Shown: positions 1 to 4,408 of the stretch, one piece after another
Numbering within the stretch: position 1 is the first letter of the stretch
Layout of the letters: each line of letters opens with the position of its first letter
Source: Bacteroidales bacterium
GTDB taxonomy: Bacteria > Bacteroidota > Bacteroidia > Bacteroidales > UBA932
DNA: 5,014 bases
Direction of reading: 5' to 3'
Assembly (NCBI GenBank): GCA_016283985.1
Contig: JAEENZ010000088.1
Location: forward strand, 1-5,014
The notes under the pieces: generated by a model
Told to the model about the DNA's origin: nothing
The model's database searches: none
What the model saw: the letters and a program-made list of their open reading frames with translations, nothing else
Program-made: the position numbers and the translations under genes

Positions 1-501
1 GCCACCTCCCGCCAGATCACCCTGGTCCCGGACCTGAAGACCGGCTGCGCCACGGTGGTGGACGCCCACATCGGCACGGAGCACTCCAACATCGACGTGG
101 ACCGGGATTTCTACTTCGGCCGCCTGGAGGGGGACTATGCCGGGGGCGAAGCGCACGGCTTCACCACGGAGCTGGTGGGCAAGTCCATCATCTGGGAATA
201 CAGCCCCAAGATCATCAAGATCAAGCATATCTACAACTGCGACATCTACTATACCTATAAGAATCTGACGGAGTTCGGCACCTGGATGGCCTGCAACCCG
301 GCGGACTATGTGAAGATCCGGGACGGCCTGTTCCTGTTCAGCTTCGTGGAGGAGCGGCAGGTGGGCGTCCAGGCCATCTTCCTCATCGACCTTGGGCGGA
401 TGCACGACATCGGCTGCTTCTACGGCGTCTCCAGCGGCCACCTCACCAGCGCCTGCATCGGCGCCGTCGGGGAAATGGCGGACCCCAACACCATCGCCTG
501 A
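1..501 (+). CDS. MoaF-like protein, C-terminal part (5' end outside window)
   Basis: The reading frame is open from base 1 to the TGA at 499-501, so the gene starts to the left; 166 residues are visible. A GTG at 55 could serve as a start on paper, but the upstream codons continue the same fold-like pattern and no ribosome binding site precedes it. The closing half resembles the MoaF C-terminal domain as I recall it: WEYS at about residues 65-68, then KHIYN, then an ADYVKIRDGLFLFSF strand pair, then GVQAIFLIDLGRMHDIGCFYG. MoaF-type proteins adopt a small beta-barrel (lipocalin-like) fold and are named from molybdenum cofactor loci, but their biochemical role is unsettled and many homologues lie outside such loci. 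No molybdopterin gene is visible here, so I claim family resemblance only. The codons are GC-rich like those of the lipoprotein and MATE genes, so this looks like core chromosome. Confidence 0.6.
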   Translation, partial: ATSRQITLVPDLKTGCATVVDAHIGTEHSNIDVDRDFYFGRLEGDYAGGEAHGFTTELVGKSIIWEYSPKIIKIKHIYNCDIYYTYKNLTEFGTWMACNPADYVKIRDGLFLFSFVEERQVGVQAIFLIDLGRMHDIGCFYGVSSGHLTSACIGAVGEMADPNTIA

Positions 502-535
502 GCGCCCGTTTCGCAGCGGGAGCCCTCCATGGACC

Positions 536-566
536 GCGGGCCCGGCGCCTTATGCGCCGGGCCCGC
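536..566 (+). terminator. GC-rich hairpin after the MoaF-like gene
   Basis: A perfect 13-bp inverted repeat (536-548 GCGGGCCCGGCGC against 554-566) encloses a 5-nt loop, CTTAT, 34 nt after the stop codon. The position fits a transcription terminator or an mRNA 3'-end stabiliser. No U-tract follows, so classical intrinsic termination is uncertain. Confidence 0.45.
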
Positions 567-570
567 AGAG

Positions 571-643
571 TGTCAAAGGGGGCGGTTCTGATTGACACAT
601 TCGGTAATAAGAGGCGTGTCAACGGGAACCGTCCCCAGTGACA
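571..643. repeat. Intact 73-bp palindromic repeat (REP-like), copy 1
   Basis: The arms 571-598 and 616-643 are 28 nt each and match as inverted repeats at 22 of 28 positions, around a 17-nt loop (599-615). The inner 7 bp (TTGACAC/GTGTCAA) and the CGGTTC/GAACCG block pair perfectly. Positions 573-629 recur as a direct repeat at 2847-2903 with only three mismatches, and 591-629 is identical over 39 nt. GGGGACGGTTC/GAACCGTCCCC palindromes bounded by TGTCA/TGACA are, to my recollection, a common intergenic repeat style in Clostridia and relatives. The right arm contains GGGAACCGTCCCC (624-636), an unoccupied version of the site used by the IS110 element downstream. Confidence 0.85.
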
Positions 644-686
644 GCGTGCCGGATTGGCAAAATTTCCCGGAACTTTTTTCAAACAG

Positions 687-728
687 CCGCGTCTAAGCAA
701 GGGAACGCGGAGCCCTCTGGGGCTTCGC
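687..728 (+). promoter_or_regulatory. Two mutually exclusive leader hairpins before the lipoprotein gene
   Basis: CCGCGT (687-692) can pair with ACGCGG (705-710). Alternatively 707-715 (GCGGAGCCC) pairs with 720-728 (GGGCTTCGC) as a 9-bp stem with one G-U pair and a 4-nt loop. The two stems share bases 707-710, so they cannot form together. They lie 20-60 nt before the ribosome binding site. A switch is only a possibility: there is no U-tract and no recognised ligand fold. Confidence 0.25.
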
Positions 729-747
729 TTCAAAATGAGCAAATATG

Positions 748-752
748 AGGAG
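748..752 (+). promoter_or_regulatory. Ribosome binding site fixing the lipoprotein start at 762
   Basis: AGGAG lies nine bases before ATG 762. The in-frame ATG at 654 has no such site, and its product would place 36 non-secretory residues, encoded across the leader hairpins, ahead of the signal peptide. Confidence 0.75.
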
Positions 753-761
753 ATTGTCAAC

Positions 762-1667
762 ATGAAAAACCAGCGTTGGATCTGCCTGATCCTTTCCCTT
801 CTGATGGTGTGCTCCCTGGCAGCCTGCGGGACTGCGCCCGCCCCCGCCCAGAACGGGGACAGCACCCCCGCGCCCACGCCCGCGGAGTCCGTGCCTGCTG
901 CTTCCGCCGAGCCGGAAAGCACGTCCCAACCCGGCGGCGAGGAGGATGGTCAGAATCCCATCATGAATTTCATCGGCAGCTACGCCTGCGGCCGCGCCAA
1001 TATCGATGTGACGCCCGACGGCATGGACGGCGCGAAGTTCCTGGTCCACTGGGGTTCCAGCGCCTGGGAGAGCGCCAACTGGGAGATGAGCGGCAAGCTG
1101 GATCCGGAAACTCTTGTCCTCTCCTATTCCGACTGCAAAAAGTATATCCTCACCTTCTCGGAGGACGGGGAGAGCTCCACAGAAACGGTGGAGTATGAAA
1201 ACGGCACCGGCGCCTTCACCTTCAATGTCGAGGATTGTTCCCTGACCTGGCAGGACGACCAGGAGAACGCGGCAGAGGATCTGGTCTTTACCTACGCCTC
1301 CGCAGCGCCGGAGGATGCAGACTTCTACTCCGTGGCCACTTCCTTTGAGAAGGTGGTGGTGGAGGGCTTTGCCGCCGATGTGCGCCGGGCAGTGCTGGAT
1401 GAGGACTGGGAGACCCTTTCCCATATGATCGCCTACCCCCTGACCGCCGCCGACGGCACCGAGCTCAAGAGCGCCGAGGAATTCACGGCCTTCATGGCGG
1501 GCAAATCGCTGGATGCCGATGACCGGGCCGCCTTTGAGGCGGAAACCTGCCTGGATATGTTCGCCAACTATCAGGGCGTGTCCATGGCCGAAGGCCGGCT
1601 CTGGTTTGCCGAGGTGATCCTGGATGACGGCTCCCTGCTGAAGGTCATCTCCTTCAGCGTTGCGTGA
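762..1667 (+). CDS. Secreted lipoprotein with NTF2-like C-terminal region, function unknown
   Basis: The product has 301 residues. It opens with a lipoprotein signal peptide: MKNQR, a hydrophobic stretch at about 7-18, and the lipobox L19-A-A-C22, so Cys22 would be lipidated and the protein anchored on the outer face of the membrane. Residues of about 23-65 form a low-complexity linker rich in Ala, Pro, Ser, Thr and Glu. A beta-rich middle part follows at about 70-190. The last 90 or so residues (ADVRRAVLDEDWETLSHMI, then YPL, then EEFTAFM, and a closing LLKVISFSV strand) look like an NTF2/SnoaL-type domain, a fold often found in clostridial lipoproteins with unknown ligands. The start is chosen from AGGAG and the signal peptide. 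The gene stands alone and is closed by the terminator at 1682-1716. Lipoprotein status is clear; the domain call is moderate and the function unknown. Confidence 0.85.
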   Translation: MKNQRWICLILSLLMVCSLAACGTAPAPAQNGDSTPAPTPAESVPAASAEPESTSQPGGEEDGQNPIMNFIGSYACGRANIDVTPDGMDGAKFLVHWGSSAWESANWEMSGKLDPETLVLSYSDCKKYILTFSEDGESSTETVEYENGTGAFTFNVEDCSLTWQDDQENAAEDLVFTYASAAPEDADFYSVATSFEKVVVEGFAADVRRAVLDEDWETLSHMIAYPLTAADGTELKSAEEFTAFMAGKSLDADDRAAFEAETCLDMFANYQGVSMAEGRLWFAEVILDDGSLLKVISFSVA

Positions 1668-1681
1668 TCCGGCAATATGTT

Positions 1682-1716
1682 TGCGGAGGCGGGCATACGT
1701 CCGCCTCCGCATTTTT
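1682..1716 (+). terminator. Intrinsic terminator of the lipoprotein gene
   Basis: An 11-bp perfect stem (1682-1692 TGCGGAGGCGG against 1701-1711) has an 8-nt loop and is followed at once by TTTTT (1712-1716). It begins 15 nt after the TGA. This is the clearest rho-independent terminator in the window. Confidence 0.9.
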
Positions 1717-1916
1717 CCGCGTCCGGGCTATGAGGGCATCAGCACCCACAGCTTCCGCAAGTGGTACGCCACCGAGATTTACAGGGCGAATGGGTTTATA
1801 TCGCCCTTGTCCAGCGGCTCTTGCAGCACAGCTCCGCCGCTGTGACGCAGCGATACATCGGCATGGAGCCGCAGCGGATCGAAAAGGCGATTGAGGGACA
1901 CGCGAAGCTGATTTGA
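1717..1916 (+). pseudogene. Remnant of tyrosine recombinase (phage integrase family), C-terminal end
   Basis: Starting right after the terminator, one frame reads GYEGISTHSFRKWYATEIYRANG, holding the H-x-x-R catalytic block (HSFR) of tyrosine recombinases. At about 1792-1797 the frame breaks. The sequence resumes in another frame as YIALVQRLLQHSSAAVTQRY and runs to TGA 1914-1916; this part carries the LLQHSS block with the second conserved His, and the nucleophile Tyr in TQRYIG. Joined, the parts give about 65 residues matching the closing end of an integrase of roughly 300-400 residues. The N-terminal DNA-binding part and the first catalytic Arg region are absent. The gene is thus both 5'-truncated and frameshifted by about one lost base and cannot encode an active enzyme. 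It is a likely scar of an integrated element, and the AT-rich gene beside it may be cargo of that element. Confidence 0.85.
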
Positions 1917-2025
1917 GAACAACGCTTTGAGCGAGGCTTTTCTTCAAATGGCGGGGGTATTCGGTATTTATAGGACTACTTCGTATAAGAATTTCGAACT
2001 TTTAGAGGGGTACTAAGATTAAGAT
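1917..2025. other. Intergenic stretch at a composition boundary
   Basis: This 109-bp interval lies between the convergent integrase remnant and the minus-strand gene. It is where GC-rich sequence gives way to AT-rich sequence, at about 1950. I see no convincing terminator for the minus-strand gene, no tRNA and no attachment-site repeat. Confidence 0.5.
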
Positions 2026-2652
2026 TTAGTGGAGTATCTCATGACGGCGATATTGTTTAACAGAGGTCTTTATTGAGAACGCTTTTGTTTCAACGGCAAT
2101 CTCAAAGACTGTTTTATTAGTTTCAATTAGAAGAGGAATTGTATCACTTTTTATGCTGGCACGTTTAAACTGTAATGTATGCGTTCCAACAGGAACTTTA
2201 ATCCGGACGCTACTGTTAGGCGAGATGTAATCAAGTTTTTTACCATCCAAAATGATTGAAACACGTCCTTCTCCTGTTGAAAGGGGTTTTCCCCGTTGAA
2301 TGAGAACATTGTCCTGTATTATTATAGACTGAACACGACGAAGGCCTACTTTCGCCTCTTGTAATGATACATCTGCGTCCAAGGCTCTGTTATAGTAATA
2401 CTCCGCTTCTTCAAATTGTTCATTTCTTTCAAATGAAAGCGCTCTAATATAAAAATTCTCTGCCTCTGCGGATTTGTCCGCTACAAGATTTTGGGGTGTG
2501 TTAATTGTTATATTGAAATTCGGCATATTATTAGGAGTTCCGACCTCTGAATATACCTTCGTTCCACAGTAAGGGCAAAAGCAAAAGCCCTTTTGGGTAT
2601 CAATACTTATAGATGCTGAACAATTAGGACAATTATATGTTATTCCATTCAT
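2026..2652 (-). CDS. Zinc-ribbon / TPR protein of unknown function
   Basis: The product has 208 residues. The N-terminus is a zinc ribbon, with C8-P-N-C11 and C26-P-Y-C29-G as the two metal-binding knuckles. A linker rich in Asn, Pro and Thr follows at about 36-57. Residues of about 62-95 form one tetratricopeptide-like helical pair (AENFYIRALSFERNEQFEEA then YYYNRALDAD). The C-terminal 80 residues alternate beta strands (GRVSIILDGK, VRIKVPVGTHTLQFKR) in the manner of PEGA or carbohydrate-module-like surface domains. No signal peptide or membrane segment is seen, so it is probably cytoplasmic. GGAGGG (2659-2664) sits six bases before the ATG. The gene is much more AT-rich than its neighbours and lies alone between an integrase remnant and a repeat/IS cluster, which suggests horizontal acquisition. 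The domain layout is visible; no specific function can be given. Confidence 0.85.
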   Translation of the reverse strand: MNGITYNCPNCSASISIDTQKGFCFCPYCGTKVYSEVGTPNNMPNFNITINTPQNLVADKSAEAENFYIRALSFERNEQFEEAEYYYNRALDADVSLQEAKVGLRRVQSIIIQDNVLIQRGKPLSTGEGRVSIILDGKKLDYISPNSSVRIKVPVGTHTLQFKRASIKSDTIPLLIETNKTVFEIAVETKAFSIKTSVKQYRRHEILH

Positions 2653-2658
2653 TGTTAG

Positions 2659-2664
2659 CCCTCC
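2659..2664 (-). promoter_or_regulatory. Ribosome binding site of the zinc-ribbon gene
   Basis: Read on the minus strand, this is GGAGGG with a six-base spacer to ATG 2652. It supports the full-length start that retains the first zinc knuckle. Confidence 0.8.
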
Positions 2665-2702
2665 AAAGCACCAAATAGGATTATTCGGTTCAGTATATAC
2701 TT

Positions 2703-2713
2703 ATAACCGTTAT
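2703..2713. promoter_or_regulatory. Small inverted repeat in the promoter region of the zinc-ribbon gene
   Basis: ATAAC-C-GTTAT is a 5-1-5 palindrome about 50 bp before the minus-strand start codon. It is next to AT-rich, TATA-like sequence (TATAAG and TATACT on the minus strand) where a promoter would be expected. It could be an operator half-pair. I found no convincing -35 box, so the promoter itself is not called. Confidence 0.2.
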
Positions 2714-2786
2714 CGATGTTATTTTACCATGCTTTCCAGCACCTAGCAACTTAAACTAGGTAAACAATTGATTATTACCGTCTTTC

Positions 2787-2863
2787 CGGAACTGTCCCCC
2801 TGTCAACGGGGACTGTCAATGGGGACGGTTCTGTCAACGGGGACGGTCAACGGGGACGGTTCT
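2787..2863. repeat. Tandem cluster of TGTCAACGGGGACGG units
   Basis: Four successive units, starting near 2801, 2814, 2832 and 2846, read (T)GTCAA[C/T]GGGGAC with variable GGTTCT tails and a spacing of 13-18 bp. An inverted partner, GGAACTGTCCCC, lies at 2788-2799. The last unit is also the left arm of palindrome copy 2. The cluster looks like serial partial duplication of the repeat arm. It lies between the minus-strand gene and the IS. Confidence 0.8.
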
Positions 2864-2903
2864 AATTGACACATTCGGTAATAAGAGGCGTGTCAACGGG
2901 AAC
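2845..2903. repeat. Palindromic repeat copy 2, left part, split by the IS
   Basis: This aligns base for base with 571-629 of copy 1: left arm 2845-2872, the same 17-nt loop, then GTGTCAACGGGAAC (2890-2903). Identity stops abruptly after 2903, where copy 1 continues CGTCCCC. That break marks the left end of the IS110 element. The rest of the arm is found at 4377. Confidence 0.85.
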
Positions 2904-2927
2904 ACCGCACGAAGCGGCAAAAAAGCC

Positions 2928-3125
2928 ACGCACACAATGGATGAAAAGGTGGTAGACTGGCGCTGCGGAGCAAGGCCGGGGGACGGTTTGCCACCAAGAG
3001 TGTGCGTCTGTTATAGAACATGGTTAAAGGTCGCCTTTGAGTACACAGAATTGCAAGGATGGATTGCGTGCATTAAACTCTCTTTGTCAGGCGACCGGCT
3101 CCGCATTTACTTAAATTGTGCGGAG
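2928..3125 (+). ncRNA. Candidate IS110 bridge (guide) RNA
   Basis: In IS110 elements such as IS621, the left-end leader encodes a bridge RNA whose two loops pair with target and donor DNA. Here a basal stem pairs 2928-2935 (ACGCACAC) with 3000-3007 exactly. Inside it 2948-2954 pairs with 2989-2995 (GGTGG/CCACC core). The enclosed loop ends in GGGGACGGTT (2979-2988), the reverse complement of AACCGTCCCC. That sequence occurs whole in palindrome copy 1 (627-636) and as AACCGTCCC across the occupied site, so it fits a right target guide. The 5' side of the loop, ACTGGCGC (2956-2963), matches left target ACGGGAAC at five positions plus one wobble. Downstream, 3053-3059 can pair with 3081-3087. 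GCATTAA (3070-3076) in that loop equals the IS right end (4369-4375), fitting a left donor guide. GTGCGG (3118-3123) complements CCGCAC at the left end (2905-2910). The RNA ends and promoter are not determined. Confidence 0.7.
3099..3125 (+). promoter_or_regulatory. Hairpin covering the transposase ribosome binding site
   Basis: CTCCGCA (3099-3105) pairs perfectly with TGCGGAG (3119-3125), around a 13-nt AT-rich loop. The 3' arm includes the start of the GGAGGTGG ribosome binding site. The stem could limit transposase translation, form the 3' stem of the guide RNA, or do both. Confidence 0.5.
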
Positions 3126-3129
3126 GTGG
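3121..3129 (+). promoter_or_regulatory. Ribosome binding site fixing the transposase start at 3132
   Basis: GGAGGTGG lies just before ATG 3132. The frame is open back to an ATG at 2937, but the 65 extra codons run through the guide-RNA structure and resemble no part of the IS110 family. The family's N-terminus begins right at YCCCGLDVH. Confidence 0.85.
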
Positions 3130-3131
3130 GT

Positions 3132-4286
3132 ATGGACGTATTACTGTACTGCTGCTGCGGATTGGATGTTCACCGGGACATGATCGAAGCCTGCATCCAG
3201 CGCGGCATTGACGGGGAACCGGAGATTATTCGGCGCACCTTCGGGACGAGAAAGGCGGAACTGCAAAATCTCACGAAATGGCTTGAGGAGTATGACTGTT
3301 TCACGGTAGCGATGGAAAGCACGGGAGTCTATTGGATGCCCGTCTATGAGACGCTAGAAACGAAGACAAGATACCTGGAGAATCTCTGGGTGGTGAACGC
3401 AAACCACATGCGAAATCTGCCCGGACGGAAGAGCGATGTGGCCGATGCGGAATGGATAGCAACCTTGCTTCGGCATGGACTTTTGGAGAAGAGCTTTGTC
3501 CCACCGATTGCAATCCGGGATCTGCGGGAATGTTCACGGCTGCATCGGATCTTCGTCCAGGAGCGGGCCCGGTATGTGAACCGCCTGGAGAAGTTTCTTC
3601 AGGCGCACGGCTTTAAGTTTTCCTCCGTTATGTCGGACATTCTCTCGGTCACGGGCAGAAAGTTCCTGGAGGTACTGAAGGACACCGGTGAGTTGACGAT
3701 GCAGGATGTGGAGAGGAACGGGCGCAGATTGAAGAAGTCTGCGGAAGAGGTTGCCTCTGCGGTCTGTGGAAGCCTGACAAAAGCGGAGCAGCGCCTGCTA
3801 GGGCAACTGCTCCGCAAGGTGGACTCCTGTCAAGAAGATGTTCGCAGCATCCTCGAAGACATGCGCTTGCTTTCCTCCCACTACCAAGAAGAGTTAGCAA
3901 TCATCGACTCCGTTCCCGGCTTCGATGAAGAGTCCGCTATGGAGATTATAGCAGAAATCAGTGCCGAACCGCCAGAGTATTTTTCGTCTGCGGAAAGATT
4001 GTGTTCTTGGGCAGGCGTTGTGCCGCGCAATGATGAGAGCGCCGGAAAGGTCAAATCCAGAAAGACCATGCATGGGAATCGGTTTGTGAAAGCTATTTTG
4101 TGTCAGGCAGCTTGGGCTGCGGTGAGAACACGTCATTCACCGTTTCATGAATGGTTCTGGAGTCATCGTCCTAAGCTCGGTCAGAAAAAGGCTATCATTG
4201 CAGTTGCCCGGAAGCTCCTGAAGCTCATTTATCACTTATTGAACACGAGGCAGAGATACCGGCCTCCGTTGGTTGCCGCTGTCTAG
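3132..4286 (+). CDS. IS110-family transposase (DEDD RuvC-like plus serine domain)
   Basis: The product has 384 residues, close to the usual 330-420 of the family. The N-terminal DEDD (RuvC-like) domain shows G10-L-D12-V-H, then M61-E62-S-T-G-V-Y-W, then K100-S-D102-V-A-D105, supplying D12, E62, D102 and D105 in family order. A helical, Arg/Lys-rich linker follows at about 125-265. The C-terminal Transposase_20-type domain opens with DSVPGFDEESAMEI, then CSWAGVVPRNDESAGKVKSR, where Ser303 of ESAGK is the expected nucleophile, then HGNRFVKAILCQAAW. Enzymes of this class recombine an excised circular element into target DNA using a bridge RNA encoded by the same IS, cutting through a covalent serine-DNA link with RuvC-domain assistance. 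The frame is unbroken and no key residue is missing. The start at 3132 is set by GGAGGTGG; translation may be held down by the hairpin over that site. Confidence 0.95.
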   Translation: MDVLLYCCCGLDVHRDMIEACIQRGIDGEPEIIRRTFGTRKAELQNLTKWLEEYDCFTVAMESTGVYWMPVYETLETKTRYLENLWVVNANHMRNLPGRKSDVADAEWIATLLRHGLLEKSFVPPIAIRDLRECSRLHRIFVQERARYVNRLEKFLQAHGFKFSSVMSDILSVTGRKFLEVLKDTGELTMQDVERNGRRLKKSAEEVASAVCGSLTKAEQRLLGQLLRKVDSCQEDVRSILEDMRLLSSHYQEELAIIDSVPGFDEESAMEIIAEISAEPPEYFSSAERLCSWAGVVPRNDESAGKVKSRKTMHGNRFVKAILCQAAWAAVRTRHSPFHEWFWSHRPKLGQKKAIIAVARKLLKLIYHLLNTRQRYRPPLVAAV

Positions 4287-4306
4287 CTTTCATCTTCTTT
4301 TGCTTT

Positions 4307-4324
4307 GCCCCGCTGAGTCGGGGC
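4307..4324 (+). terminator. Hairpin after the transposase gene
   Basis: GCCCCG (4307-4312) and CGGGGC (4319-4324) form a 6-bp stem with a 6-nt loop, 20 nt after the TAG. No U-tract follows, so this could be a weak terminator or a structural element of the IS right end. Confidence 0.4.
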
Positions 4325-4376
4325 TGGATAAATGCGCCTTGCGGACAAACCATCCTGCTTTACTTTTCGCATTAAC

Positions 4377-4390
4377 CGTCCCTCATTACT
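4377..4390. repeat. Palindromic repeat copy 2, right part beyond the IS
   Basis: CGTCCC, then TCATTACT, continues the arm that breaks off at 2903. Joined, the two parts give GTGTCAACGGGAAC+CGTCCC, matching copy 1 (616-635) base for base, after which the sequences diverge. This is the reconstructed empty site of the IS. Confidence 0.75.
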
Positions 4391-4397
4391 TGCCCAT

Positions 4398-4403
4398 AAG
4401 GAG
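4398..4403 (+). promoter_or_regulatory. Ribosome binding site of the MATE gene
   Basis: AAGGAG with a five-base spacer to ATG 4409. It lies outside the IS, so translation signals survived the insertion even if the promoter did not. Confidence 0.85.
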
Positions 4404-4408
4404 CCTTT

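Larger units (their letters stand above)
2904..4376 (+). mobile_element. IS110-family insertion sequence, complete, about 1.47 kb
   Basis: The limits are inferred from the interrupted palindrome: left junction GGGAAC|ACCGC at 2903/2904 and right junction CATTAAC|CGTCCC at 4376/4377. Because AAC occurs at both junctions (2901-2903 and 4374-4376), the exact cut is ambiguous by up to three bases; the shared bases would contain the core dinucleotide (AA or AC). No terminal inverted repeats and no long target duplication are seen, as expected for IS110. About 228 nt lie before the transposase and 90 nt after it, which is the layout of the IS110 subgroup (guide RNA in the left end) rather than IS1111 (right end). 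The transposase is intact, with all catalytic residues, so the copy may still be mobile. Confidence 0.85.

Noticed and set aside
654..761. Longer lipoprotein start at 654
   Set aside because: It has no ribosome binding site and would bury the signal peptide 36 residues into the protein.
693..1712. Long minus-strand open frame opposite the lipoprotein gene
   Set aside because: It mirrors a GC-rich gene with strong codon bias, begins inside the terminator, and its Gly/His-rich product has no domain pattern.
1977..1986. ACTTCGTATA resembles one arm of loxP
   Set aside because: Only ten bases of a single arm match; there is no second arm and no spacer. It is chance in AT-rich DNA.
2866..2871. 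TTGACA, a perfect -35 consensus, inside the palindrome (also at 592-597)
   Set aside because: No -10 box lies 16-18 bp downstream, and the hexamer is part of the TTGACAC/GTGTCAA inverted repeat, which explains it better.
2787..2903. Repeat cluster as a CRISPR array
   Set aside because: Units are 13-18 bp, directly abutting with no unique spacers of regular length, and no cas gene is near.
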